Below are positions 22,591 to 31,302 of a stretch of 34,421 nt of DNA, one piece after another. Made by a program: the position numbers and the translations under genes. Within the stretch, counting starts at the first letter, position 1. Each line of letters opens with the position of its first letter. This stretch comes from Anaerolineae bacterium. GTDB lineage: Bacteria > Chloroflexota > Anaerolineae > B4-G1 > SLSP01. The notes beneath the pieces are model-generated. The model worked only from the letters and a program-made list of their open reading frames with translations, was not told the origin of the DNA and did no database searches. The stretch lies in the NCBI GenBank assembly GCA_016926915.1, contig JAFGNR010000092.1, forward strand, positions 1-34,421, written 5' to 3'.

Positions 22591-23726
22591 GGTATGAAGT
22601 GTGGGATAGGGTGCGTCGCGGGTATTCGAGGCTTCGCCGCCTGGCAAACAAGGAGCGCTCTCCGGAAATGACAGCGTTGCCGTTGGGGGAGGCGTGGCGG
22701 CGTCTGGTTGCGACCGCCAATCGCCGCCAATTGTCATCTCCTCCCGTTCGCGTGGATATGCAAGGCGCTCCTGATGCCCGGCAGCGGTTCAGTTGGACTG
22801 CGGCGCTTAGCGCCCTGGGCGCCGAAGTCTGTCACAGAACCTCGGGAGATGCCCGCGAACTGGCCGCGCTTCGCCAGCTGTATGATCGGATCATCGATCA
22901 GCGTGGCGTGTGGCAAATCCCGGTAAACCGCGTGGAACACGTGATGATCGGGTATACACTTCTGTATCTTGAGGAGATGACGGGTGAATCGCGTTACGGG
23001 CGCGCCGCTGCTTGCTTGGTCGAGATGTTGAACGACTATCCACGGGCCGCCGATGGTTCGCTGCCGTATTTGCCGCATACCCAGCTGGTGCTCGTGGATA
23101 CACTGGCGATGCTCTGCCCGTTCTTGGCGCGGTATGCAACCATGCATCACGTTGCAACGTTGTTGGACCTGGCGACGGCGCAGCTGCGCACCTTCGTGGC
23201 TCACAATGTGGATGCAGAGACGTCGCTGCCTTACCATGGCTACTACGCGGATGGCCCCCGGTATTTGGGGCTGCATGGTTGGGGACGGGGCACGGGGTGG
23301 TATTTGCTGGGCTTGATCGATACGTTGGTTGAATTGCCGGCGTCGCATTCGGCCCACGCCGATCTTGCCGCGGTATTCGCGCGTGCTGCGGAGACGGTGC
23401 GGGACTGCCAGCGACAAGATGGCCACTGGCACTGGGCGATCCTGCACCGCGCCGATCACACTGATAGCTCGACGACCAGCCTAATAGGCTACAGTCTTAT
23501 GCGCGCCATCCAGGCAGGGATACTGGACGACGGCTTTCTACCGACCGTGACACGGGCGGTTCAAGCATTGGTGGGGGTCACCCGCATCGATGGCATGCTC
23601 GATGGCGCGCTGGGGGAGTCGCGTGGCCTGGGAAAATATCCGCAGCAGTATGGCCCGCGTCCCTGGTTGCAGGGCTCGGCGACAGCTCTGGGGGCGCTCT
23701 ATCTTCAAGAAACGAGAATGACATGA
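22587..23726 (+). CDS. GH88/GH105-like unsaturated glycuronyl hydrolase
   Basis: This 379-residue protein resembles YteR/YesR-type hydrolases with an (alpha/alpha)6 barrel. Recognisable stretches are LVLVDTLAMLCPFLARYA, with D171 at the position of a known catalytic Asp, GWGRGTGWYLLGLIDTL (231-247), GHWHWAIL and TDSSTTSLIGYSLMRA. Family enzymes remove 4,5-unsaturated uronic acids from glycan ends by hydration. No polysaccharide lyase is encoded in the window, so its use inside an export and synthesis operon is unclear; it might trim, edit or recycle the product. No signal peptide is seen, so it looks cytoplasmic. The GTG overlaps the wzt stop and its own TGA overlaps the next ATG. Confidence 0.78.
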   Translation: MRYEVWDRVRRGYSRLRRLANKERSPEMTALPLGEAWRRLVATANRRQLSSPPVRVDMQGAPDARQRFSWTAALSALGAEVCHRTSGDARELAALRQLYDRIIDQRGVWQIPVNRVEHVMIGYTLLYLEEMTGESRYGRAAACLVEMLNDYPRAADGSLPYLPHTQLVLVDTLAMLCPFLARYATMHHVATLLDLATAQLRTFVAHNVDAETSLPYHGYYADGPRYLGLHGWGRGTGWYLLGLIDTLVELPASHSAHADLAAVFARAAETVRDCQRQDGHWHWAILHRADHTDSSTTSLIGYSLMRAIQAGILDDGFLPTVTRAVQALVGVTRIDGMLDGALGESRGLGKYPQQYGPRPWLQGSATALGALYLQETRMT

Positions 23727-24958
23727 CTGCCAACATCGTGATCACCGGCATTACGGGATTCCAGAACCGTGGCGTCGAGGCCATCGTGGCGCCCACTGTG
23801 CGACAGTTCCGCCAGCGGCGTACGGACATCAAGATTCAGGTTCTTACATATACTCCTGATTACGACACGTATCGCCTGCCCGAGGCGGACGCCCACTTCA
23901 TCGCGAATGATTTTCGATTGCCCAACACCAGCCTTACTTTCCGGGCGCGACGGTGGCTGGCCCGTATCCGTGGCAAGCCTCCGGCGCCTCAGGAGGGACA
24001 AGCCAATGCGCTGCTGCGCGCGGCGAATCTGGTGTTGGCGTCGGGAGGAGATGTGTTCAGCTCCGAATATGGCAACTTGCCCTGGCATTTGCAACCCTTG
24101 CGCTATGCCCAGAAACACGGCGTCCCCGTCGTGTTCTGGGCGCAGTCTATCGGCCCTTTCCATACCGGTGCAGAAGCGGCGACCTGGCTTGAGGTGGCGC
24201 AGGCATCACCTCTGATTACCGTCCGTGAGTCGCTCACCTATGCCTACGTGACCGGCCAGTTGGGCCTTTCTGGGGATCGCGTGCACCTCACGGCCGATCC
24301 GGCGTTCCTGCTTGAACCTCCGGAGCTGGGGGTTATTGCCAGGGTGCTGGAGTCTTACGGCATTCCCCGTGAGGGTCCACTTATTGCTCTCTCGATTAGT
24401 CAAGGGATCAGCGGCTTCTCAGGCACGGATGCGGACTCACATTTCGAAGCCTGGCGCAAGGTCATTCTCTCGTTGTTGGATCAGACGGAGGCGCACTTAC
24501 TGTTGATCCCGCACGTTCAGACGGGAGCGCTGCGCAACAACGATCGCCTGATTGTAACGGAGATGGCGCGCAGTTTGGAGTACCCTGCCCGGTTGCACAT
24601 TATAGGTGGGGAGCATTCGGCCAGCACATTCAAGGGGCTGATCGGCGCCTGCGATTTCGTGATCGCCGAGCGGATGCACGCGGCCCTGGCCGGCCTATCT
24701 AGTGGTGTGCCGACCATGGTGGTCGGTTACAGCGTCAAAGCACAGGGTATCATGACCGATATGGTCGGCTCGGACCTGGTCGACGCTGGTTGGGTGACGC
24801 CGGTCCAGACGTTCGTAACCGAGCCCACCGTGGAGCAATGCATCCTTCAGCATTGGGAGGCGCGGCAAGTCGTTCGTGAGCGTCTCGCGACGTCTCTACC
24901 TGAGACGCGCGCCCGGGCTCTGGCGAATTTCGATCTCCTGGAGACGGTGTTGTCGTGA
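23723..24958 (+). CDS. Polysaccharide pyruvyl transferase family protein
   Basis: This 411-residue protein resembles the CsaB/WcaK family (PF04230). N-terminal NIVITGITGFQNRGVEAI, LASGGDVFSSE (about 105-115), FWAQSIGPF, TVRES, TADPAF and the C-terminal ERMHAALAGLSSGVP (316-330) are the usual landmarks of this GT-B-like fold. Biochemically studied members move pyruvate from PEP to sugars to form ketals; others may act as glycosyltransferases. A pyruvyl ketal would make the glycan acidic and could be the end-modification recognised by the exporter (inference). The ATG overlaps the stop of the GH88-like gene (ATGA). Confidence 0.85.
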   Translation: MTANIVITGITGFQNRGVEAIVAPTVRQFRQRRTDIKIQVLTYTPDYDTYRLPEADAHFIANDFRLPNTSLTFRARRWLARIRGKPPAPQEGQANALLRAANLVLASGGDVFSSEYGNLPWHLQPLRYAQKHGVPVVFWAQSIGPFHTGAEAATWLEVAQASPLITVRESLTYAYVTGQLGLSGDRVHLTADPAFLLEPPELGVIARVLESYGIPREGPLIALSISQGISGFSGTDADSHFEAWRKVILSLLDQTEAHLLLIPHVQTGALRNNDRLIVTEMARSLEYPARLHIIGGEHSASTFKGLIGACDFVIAERMHAALAGLSSGVPTMVVGYSVKAQGIMTDMVGSDLVDAGWVTPVQTFVTEPTVEQCILQHWEARQVVRERLATSLPETRARALANFDLLETVLS

Positions 24959-24985
24959 ACTCCTTGTATCCGGGAGGCAGGGAGT

Positions 24986-26059
24986 ATGTCTGATTTACCC
25001 ACGGTTGGCATTCGTTTTTTCCCTAACCTGACCAGATCCCAGAACCCTTATTGGCAAATCCTCCGGTTGGGTCTGGAGGCGCGCGGATTCCGGTTCGTGG
25101 CCTCGGATGCGCTCGAATTTGGCCGGCGGTGGCTGTATAGATACCGTCGCGAGATCGATGTTCTCCATTTTCACTATATTCAGCAGTTCTATGCCTATGA
25201 GGGAACGCGCGCGCGACTCGTGTGGGTCGCGCGTTTTGCCAGGAATCTGTTGATTGCGCGTCATCTGGGATACCGCACGGCATTCACGCTGCACAATCTC
25301 CATCCCACATACTCCCTGGCGCCTTCTTGGGTCGATTATCTAGGGCATTGGGTTGCCGCCAACCTTACCGACAGCGTGATAGTTCACTGCGCTGCGGCGC
25401 GCCGGGCCTTGGCGCGGCGATTCGGGCGCCGGCGCAACGTTTTTGTCATCGATCATCCTCACTACATCGATGCCTACCCGAACACGCTTTCGCGGGAGGA
25501 GGCCCGTTCGCGCCTGGGGATAGCTTTGGACCGGCGTGTTTTTTTGTTTTTTGGCGGTATTCGTCCCAATAAGGGCATCGAGACGTTGGTGGAGGCCTTT
25601 CAAGCGCTACCTGATCCTGAGGCGCTGCTGCTGATTGCCGGCAAGCCGTGGCGTCCGGCAACGTATGTAGAGCAGCTGCAGGCGATGGCGAAGGCCGATG
25701 CCCGTATCAAGATTTTTGCCCAATTCGTGGAAGATGAAGAGATCCAGGTCTTTATGAATGCCGCCGACGCCATTGTGCTGCCGTTCAAGCGGATTTTGAC
25801 TTCCGGTTCTGCTTTTCTGGCGCTGTCCTTTGGCGTCCCGCTGGTGGCGCCGGAAATCGGCTGTCTGCCGGAGCTGGTGACGGAAGGTGTGGGATTTGTT
25901 TACGCTCCCGATGAGCCGGGGGCGTTGCTTGAGGCCCTGAAGCGGTGTCGAAGCGTAGACCTGGCGGCGCTGCGCAACCGGGTACGTCTGCGGGTCGAAC
26001 CCTTTACGGCGGCATGGGTGGCAGAGCAGCTCATAGCCGCGTATCAACTGCCGGCATAG
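24986..26059 (+). CDS. GT4-like glycosyltransferase (GT-B fold)
   Basis: This is a 357-residue GT-B glycosyltransferase. The N-terminal half contains VLHFHYIQQFYAYEG and TAFTLHNLHPTYS. The C-terminal half begins VFLFFGGIRPNKGIETLVEA, typical of the GT4 donor-binding domain, and includes ADAIVLPFKRILTSGSAFLA and GVPLVAPEIGCLPE. The usual E-x7-E pattern of GT4 is replaced by the TSGS-type loop, as in some mannosyl- or glucuronosyltransferases of capsule clusters. Donor and acceptor are not known. GGGAG lies a few nt before the ATG at 24986; the gap to the upstream gene is 27 bp. Confidence 0.85.
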   Translation: MSDLPTVGIRFFPNLTRSQNPYWQILRLGLEARGFRFVASDALEFGRRWLYRYRREIDVLHFHYIQQFYAYEGTRARLVWVARFARNLLIARHLGYRTAFTLHNLHPTYSLAPSWVDYLGHWVAANLTDSVIVHCAAARRALARRFGRRRNVFVIDHPHYIDAYPNTLSREEARSRLGIALDRRVFLFFGGIRPNKGIETLVEAFQALPDPEALLLIAGKPWRPATYVEQLQAMAKADARIKIFAQFVEDEEIQVFMNAADAIVLPFKRILTSGSAFLALSFGVPLVAPEIGCLPELVTEGVGFVYAPDEPGALLEALKRCRSVDLAALRNRVRLRVEPFTAAWVAEQLIAAYQLPA

Positions 26060-26077
26060 GCCAGGCATCGCGACATC

Positions 26078-27232
26078 ATGACTTCAAATGTCCTGTATGT
26101 AAACACTCCTGCGGCTATCGGAGGGGCGGAGGTTAGCCTTTTGACCTTGATGCAATCGTTGGATGGGCGACCTTACAAACCCTTGCTGGTTACCACTGAG
26201 GGTATGTTGCCGCAGCGAGCCCGCGCCCTTGAGATTCCTGTGTGGGTGCAGGAATTCCCCTGGTTCAGCCGCCGCCGGCCCTGGGAGTACCTGGGGGCGA
26301 TTTTACGCCTGGCCTGGATCATACGCAAGTACCGTGTGGCCCTGGTGCATACAAACTGTCCGCATAGCTTACATTATGTGCGCCGTGCTTGTCGCCTTAC
26401 CGGCGCGCCGTATGTCTCCCATGTGCGAGATTCTCGTGATGCCTGGTTCTTCTCTCAAAACGTGCAGGCGCTCAATGAGGCCCGCCGGGTTATTGCTAAT
26501 TCGCAAGCCGCCGCCGGCGTGTTTGTGTCCGCCGGTATTGATGCGGGGCAGATAGAGGTGATTTATAATCCCATCGACTTCATAAGTTTCGCTGCGGTTA
26601 CCGAAGCGGATGTGGGTCGGTTTCGGAAAAGTCAGGCGTTGTCACCGGAACTGTTTCTCGTTGGACTGGTTGGGCAAATTCAGGAGACCAAAGGACATGA
26701 AACGCTGATTCAAGCTATTCCGATGATTGTGGAGGCAGTCCCGAATGCGAAATTCCTGATCGTTGGGGCGGCTTTCGATACGGTCGCCCAGGGTTTCGAA
26801 TTACGTATTCGTCAACAGGTCGTTGAAATGGGCCTTTCTCCGTATGTGTCATTCCTTGGATTCCGCGATGATGTTCCGGTGGTCATGCGGTCTCTCGATC
26901 TACTGGTGGTTCCTTCCTGGAATGAGGCGTTTGGACGGGTTGTCGTCGAAGGCCTGGCTGCTGGCTGTCCGGTGGTTGGTACGCGAGCCGGCGGTATTCC
27001 TGAGATTATCACCGATGGCATCCATGGGCTGCTGGTCTCCCAGCGCGATCCTATGCAACTGGCCCAGGCGGTCATCAGGTTGGCGAAGGATCGCGTTTTG
27101 TACGGAAACATGAGACAGCTAGGACTGGAGCGGGCGCAGGCATTTGCTCCACAGCGTCACGCGGAGAGGATTCAATCCCTCTATGACGAAGTTCTTGGTC
27201 GAACGCGCCTTCAGGAGCCGCAGAAGAAATGA
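26078..27232 (+). CDS. GT4 family glycosyltransferase
   Basis: This is a 384-residue classical GT4 enzyme. An N-terminal glycine-rich acceptor loop (NTPAAIGGAEVSLLTL) is followed by IEVIYNPIDF at mid-protein. LVGLVGQIQETKGHETLIQA opens the donor domain, and the E-x7-E motif lies in EAFGRVVVE (E283, E291) with GTRAGGIPEII after it. It would add one sugar, probably from a nucleotide donor, to a lipid-linked glycan at the cytoplasmic face of the membrane. The linkage is not predictable. The last codons overlap the next gene (ATGA at 27229). Confidence 0.9.
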   Translation: MTSNVLYVNTPAAIGGAEVSLLTLMQSLDGRPYKPLLVTTEGMLPQRARALEIPVWVQEFPWFSRRRPWEYLGAILRLAWIIRKYRVALVHTNCPHSLHYVRRACRLTGAPYVSHVRDSRDAWFFSQNVQALNEARRVIANSQAAAGVFVSAGIDAGQIEVIYNPIDFISFAAVTEADVGRFRKSQALSPELFLVGLVGQIQETKGHETLIQAIPMIVEAVPNAKFLIVGAAFDTVAQGFELRIRQQVVEMGLSPYVSFLGFRDDVPVVMRSLDLLVVPSWNEAFGRVVVEGLAAGCPVVGTRAGGIPEIITDGIHGLLVSQRDPMQLAQAVIRLAKDRVLYGNMRQLGLERAQAFAPQRHAERIQSLYDEVLGRTRLQEPQKK

Positions 27233-28431
27233 AAATCGCGATCTTTCACAATCTTCCCAGCGGGGGCGCCAAACGCGCTTTGTATGAATGGGTGCGGCGT
27301 CTGGCGGAACCCCACGTGTTGGGCGCCTTTTCCTTGAGCACCGCGGAGCAGGCGTTTCTCGATATTCAGCCCTATGTCCGTGAACATCGTGTTTTCGACT
27401 TTTCTCCTCTGCCTATATTCCGAAGTCCCTGGGGCCGGCTCAATCATGTTCAGCGTTGGCGTGATTTGGGACGCCTGACGCAAATAGGGCGTGAGATTGC
27501 AGAGACGATCAATGCTGGCGAGTATGACGTGGTCTTTGCACACGCCTGCATGTTCACCTTCATCCCGACAGTCATGCGTTACCTTCAGATTCCTTCGGTT
27601 TACTATCTTCATGAACCGTTTGGCCCCACGTTCACACGCGAATTCGACCGCCCTTATCTCGAGCGGCATGGCATCCGGCGTTACCTTCATCGCCTGGCGC
27701 CCATTGCGGCATTATACAAAAACCATCTGGAACGGATTCGCCGCCAAAGCGTGGATAGGACAACCCTGTTGTTGGCCAATTCCGAGTTCACCCGACAGGA
27801 GATTATGAGAGCTTATGGAGTCGCTGCCCCTGTTGTCCGCTGTGGCGTGAACTTCGAGAGTTTCAAGCCGGCTCCTGGCGGCGTGCACAGTAATTACGTG
27901 ATTTCCGTGGGGGCTTTGACGCCGAGGAAGGGGTTCGATTTCTTGATTCGCAGCCTGGCCCTGGTCGAAGCGTATGAGCGTCCGGTTCTGAAACTTGCCT
28001 GCAATGGTCAGATACCGGAGGAGCGGGCGTATATCGAGGCGTTGGCAGCTGCCCATGGCGTAACGCTAGATATTCAGCTGAACTTGAGTACTGAGCAGCT
28101 GGTTCAGGCGTATAATGACGCCCTTTTTTGTCTGTATGCGCCGGTCAAGGAGCCTTTTGGGTTGGTTCCTTTGGAGGCGATGGCGTGTGGTAAAGCCGTT
28201 GTGGGCGTTGCCGAAGGCGGGGTATTGGAGAGCGTTGTCGATGGCGAAACGGGTATCCTCACACCGCGTGATCCGGCGCAATTTGCCGAGGCTGTGTGCA
28301 CGTTACTGCGTGACCGGGAGCTCCGCGATCGTTATGCTTCCCGGGGCCGCGTCTATATCCAGGATAGGTGGTCCTGGGAAGATTCGACAGCATTGATTGA
28401 ATCCCATTTGCGTGCGGTAAGCAGCGGATAA
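27229..28431 (+). CDS. GT4 family glycosyltransferase
   Basis: This 400-residue GT-B enzyme begins MKIAIFHNLPSGGAKRALYE, with the glycine-rich acceptor loop. YYLHEPFGPTF and LLANSEFTRQEI precede the donor domain, which starts at YVISVGALTPRKGFDFLIRS. The E-x7-E motif is EPFGLVPLE (E308, E316), followed by ACGKAVVGVAEGGVLE. The ATG overlaps the stop of the preceding GT4 gene, so both are probably made together and may act on successive sugars of one repeat unit. After its stop comes the longest gap within the array (99 bp). Confidence 0.9.
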   Translation: MKIAIFHNLPSGGAKRALYEWVRRLAEPHVLGAFSLSTAEQAFLDIQPYVREHRVFDFSPLPIFRSPWGRLNHVQRWRDLGRLTQIGREIAETINAGEYDVVFAHACMFTFIPTVMRYLQIPSVYYLHEPFGPTFTREFDRPYLERHGIRRYLHRLAPIAALYKNHLERIRRQSVDRTTLLLANSEFTRQEIMRAYGVAAPVVRCGVNFESFKPAPGGVHSNYVISVGALTPRKGFDFLIRSLALVEAYERPVLKLACNGQIPEERAYIEALAAAHGVTLDIQLNLSTEQLVQAYNDALFCLYAPVKEPFGLVPLEAMACGKAVVGVAEGGVLESVVDGETGILTPRDPAQFAEAVCTLLRDRELRDRYASRGRVYIQDRWSWEDSTALIESHLRAVSSG

Positions 28432-28530
28432 GAGCTACTTCGCCAAAAGTCCATTACGTGTTAAACTTGATGAAGGTTCGGGCCGCGACGGCCAGAACAT
28501 AACCGCTCATTTCGCTTTACAGGATGGCCG

Positions 28531-29628
28531 ATGGAAATAGAACGAGATCTATTGAGTGTGCGCGCCATAGCACGCGCCGATGTCGAACCGCTATCCCATC
28601 TGGCGATGGATGTGTTGGGAGACCATTGGCCCCCCGAGTTCATCGACTGGAAATACTTCGCCAATCCTGCCGGCGCCATCTATGGGGCCTGCGGTGAATT
28701 GGAGGGCGAGCTGGTAGGATTTTACGGCAATATTCCTCTGAAACTCAAGGTGGGCGAGCGGACGGTACAGGGCTGCCAGGCTTTGGATGCCCGCGTTGCT
28801 CCCCGGGCCCGGCGGCGCGGCCTCTTTGTCAAGATGGCGCAGTTGACCTATGCGAATATGGACGCTGCCGGCGTTCAGGTGACGTATGGCATGCCCAATG
28901 CCATTTCTCGCGCCGGTCTGGTCAATCGTCTGGGCTGGGCCTACCTGGGTGAGATCCCCCGTTATGTGAAGATCTTGGACGCGGGCGCCGTCGCAAAGGC
29001 GGGCGAGCTCCAGGGCGTGCGCGCTCAAGTCTACCGGACCGGACTGGCGGCGCTCGATGGTTCGGCGTCGCGAAGACACCCTGGGAGCAAGGAAATCGAA
29101 GTTCGCGCGGTCACGACGTTTGATGCGCGTTTCGAAGCGCTGTGGAATCAAGCGTCAGGGGGATTTCCGGTGGCGGTCGCGCGCGATTGCGCGTATCTTA
29201 CGTGGCGTTACGTCGATAATCCCCTGATCGACTATGTCATCTTAACTGCGGAATTGGACGGGCGACTTACGGGCTACGTGGTGATCTCGCAACGCGACCT
29301 GGCAGAGACCGGCGCCGTCGGCCTGGCGGAGTTCCTGATTGCACCGGGCGATGCTGCTTCCGGAACCGCTTTGCTGGCGGAAGCCATTCGCCAGGCTCGC
29401 GGGTTGGGGGCTGCCCAGCTGCAATGCTGGATGTTGCCTCAACACGAGAGTTACGTCCGCCTGCTGAAACAATCTGGGTTTCACTACTGGCCTCAATCGT
29501 TTGTCCCCGGCATCTTTCGCCATACCACATCGTTCATCACCCGCGTTCCCGAAGGGATGCGGTTTTCGCCGGACTTGGAAACCCTGGGGAACTGGTTCCT
29601 CACTATGGGCGATCAGGATTGGTTTTGA
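28531..29628 (+). CDS. GNAT-type N-acyltransferase, possibly two GNAT repeats
   Basis: This 365-residue protein shows GNAT motifs. ALDARVAPRARRRGLFVKMA (about 84-103) resembles the acetyl-CoA pyrophosphate loop. A second half begins near 200 and includes ARDCAYLTWRYVDNPL, and later LLAEAIRQARGLGAAQLQCW. This looks like two GNAT folds in tandem, as in several GNAT proteins of glycan clusters. It may N-acylate an amino sugar, and the polysaccharide deacetylase 6 nt downstream would create such free amines (inference). AGGA lies about 7 nt before the ATG. The 99-bp gap upstream holds a small GGCCG/CGGCC hairpin (28481-28493) without a T-run. Confidence 0.75.
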   Translation: MEIERDLLSVRAIARADVEPLSHLAMDVLGDHWPPEFIDWKYFANPAGAIYGACGELEGELVGFYGNIPLKLKVGERTVQGCQALDARVAPRARRRGLFVKMAQLTYANMDAAGVQVTYGMPNAISRAGLVNRLGWAYLGEIPRYVKILDAGAVAKAGELQGVRAQVYRTGLAALDGSASRRHPGSKEIEVRAVTTFDARFEALWNQASGGFPVAVARDCAYLTWRYVDNPLIDYVILTAELDGRLTGYVVISQRDLAETGAVGLAEFLIAPGDAASGTALLAEAIRQARGLGAAQLQCWMLPQHESYVRLLKQSGFHYWPQSFVPGIFRHTTSFITRVPEGMRFSPDLETLGNWFLTMGDQDWF

Positions 29629-29634
29629 CGTGTC

Positions 29635-30384
29635 ATGCGCATTTTGATGTACCACAGCATCGTTGCAGGCGCCCCGGAGGACGTTCATGACGTCTCCCTG
29701 GCGGCATTTTCCGCCCACATGGCCTGGCTGGGCGGGCAGGAGATTCCTGTGGTCGATCTACAACAGGCGGTGTTAGAGGGGGGACTCTCTGACGGCGCTG
29801 CGGTGGCCATCACGTTCGATGACGGCTACGAGGATAACTACAGCCGCGCCTGGCCGGTGCTACAGCGCTATGGTTTTCCGGCTACGGTATTCCTGGCTAC
29901 GGATCATGTGGGAAAGACAAGCCGGTGGCGCGAAGGCGCGCTGGGAGCGACGTCGTTGCTTGCCTGGGATCAGATCAAGGCGTTGGAGGAGGCCGGATGG
30001 CGCTTCGCTTCTCACACTGCATCTCACGTGGCGCTGACGCGTTTGCCACTGTCCGAGGTCGAGGTGGAGTTGTTGCGTTCCAAGGCCGCGCTCGCGGAAG
30101 CCCTGGGACATGAGATCACCGGCATTTGCTATCCTTTCAGTCAGGTGAACCCACACATTACGGCGCTGGCCCAGCGTCTAGGTTACACCTGGGGGGCTAC
30201 TTACCGGCCCGGATATGTCGGCGACGCCGGCCCGGATCCCTGGTTACTGCAACGGATTGGTATTCTGGCGACGGATACACGCGAGACCTTCGCTGCCAAG
30301 GTCCGCGGATCTCTACTTCTGCGCGTGAAGTGGATCCGGCGCCAGGTGCGCCAGTCTGTCCGGCGTCTCATTGGGAGGGCTTGA
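29635..30384 (+). CDS. Polysaccharide deacetylase (NodB homology domain)
   Basis: This is a 249-residue carbohydrate esterase 4-type protein. It has LMYHSI at the start, TFDDGYEDNY with the catalytic base and metal Asp pair D62-D63, and SHTASH with the zinc ligands H127 and H131. CYPFSQVN replaces the more usual F-x-YPYG motif, and RIGILATDTRETF lies near the end. It would remove N-acetyl groups from HexNAc residues. No signal peptide is visible, so it may act on cytoplasmic or membrane-linked intermediates. The last 40 residues are very basic (RVKWIRRQVRQSVRRLIGRA), which may hold it at the membrane or near anionic glycan. It is followed without a gap by a GT2 gene. Confidence 0.88.
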   Translation: MRILMYHSIVAGAPEDVHDVSLAAFSAHMAWLGGQEIPVVDLQQAVLEGGLSDGAAVAITFDDGYEDNYSRAWPVLQRYGFPATVFLATDHVGKTSRWREGALGATSLLAWDQIKALEEAGWRFASHTASHVALTRLPLSEVEVELLRSKAALAEALGHEITGICYPFSQVNPHITALAQRLGYTWGATYRPGYVGDAGPDPWLLQRIGILATDTRETFAAKVRGSLLLRVKWIRRQVRQSVRRLIGRA

Positions 30385-31302
30385 ATGGCAGCGCTCCCCG
30401 AGGTTGCGGTCATCATCGTTACCTGGAACAGCGGAACCGACATTGTGCGCTGCCTGGATGCGGTCGCGAAGGCACAAGGTCCTTTTCGCGTCATCGTCGT
30501 CGACAACGGTTCGGAAGACGGCACTGTATCAGTACTTCGTGAGCGGTATCCTGACATCCTATTGATCGAAAACGACCGCAATCTGGGTTACACGGGCGGC
30601 AACAACATGGGGATTGAGCGCGCGTTGGCTCTGGGCAGCGATTTCCTGTTGCTTCTCAATGATGATGCTGTCGTTGCGCCGGATGCCATCATGCGTCTTT
30701 TGGAAGCAGCGCAAGACCATCCGGATGCCGGTCTGTTCGGCCCCAGTATCTATGCCGTCGAACATCCAGAGATATTCCTTTCTGCGGGAGGCAGCATGAT
30801 TGGGGGGTGGCTGCCCCGTCATCGCGGACTCGGCGCCAACGAAGCCGGCGACTTCTCGCAAGTAACCGAGGTCGATTTCATCTCCGGATGTGCGTTGTTT
30901 GCCCGGCGTGAGGCATTCGAGGAGATTGGCGGGCTGGACGATCGTTTTTTCGTGTACCACGAGGATATTGATTGGTGTTATCGCGCTAAACAAGCGGGAT
31001 TCAAGGCTTTGGCAGTTCCAACCGCCAAGGTCTGGCATCCAGATACGCGGCTGCGGGACGCGGTATCCCCTTTGGTAACCTACTACATCACAAGAAACAC
31101 GTTGGCCTTCCTCCGGAAGCATCGTTTGTACGGCCCGTTATTTAGAATGCTGTTCGTGCACTACCTCCCGACGTTGTTCAACTGGACACTACGCGATCGT
31201 GCAGCCAGGGCGCCCCGGCGCCGCGCGATGGTCAGGGCGTTGTCTGACTTTGCCCGGGGCATCCGGGGCCCGGTCACAGGTTGGGAGACTCCTGCGTCAT
31301 GA
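30385..31302 (+). CDS. GT2 glycosyltransferase, rhamnosyltransferase-like
   Basis: This is a 305-residue GT2 protein of the WbbL/RfbF style. It shows VAVIIVTWNSGTDI (7-20), VVDNGSEDGT (38-47), NLGYTGGNNMGIERAL and LLLNDDAVVAPD, with the NDD metal motif at 92-94. Later come DFISGCALFARREAFEEIGG and DDRFFVYHEDIDWCYRAKQA, typical of inverting enzymes of this group. The C-terminus is basic. The ATG at 30385 directly follows the TGA of the deacetylase gene. The sugar transferred is not known; rhamnose is only the most common case in relatives. Confidence 0.9.
   Translation: MAALPEVAVIIVTWNSGTDIVRCLDAVAKAQGPFRVIVVDNGSEDGTVSVLRERYPDILLIENDRNLGYTGGNNMGIERALALGSDFLLLLNDDAVVAPDAIMRLLEAAQDHPDAGLFGPSIYAVEHPEIFLSAGGSMIGGWLPRHRGLGANEAGDFSQVTEVDFISGCALFARREAFEEIGGLDDRFFVYHEDIDWCYRAKQAGFKALAVPTAKVWHPDTRLRDAVSPLVTYYITRNTLAFLRKHRLYGPLFRMLFVHYLPTLFNWTLRDRAARAPRRRAMVRALSDFARGIRGPVTGWETPAS

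Noticed and set aside
28481-28493. GGCCG/CGGCC hairpin in the 99-bp gap as a terminator
   Set aside because: It is short and has no T-run after it; such stems are common by chance in GC-rich DNA.
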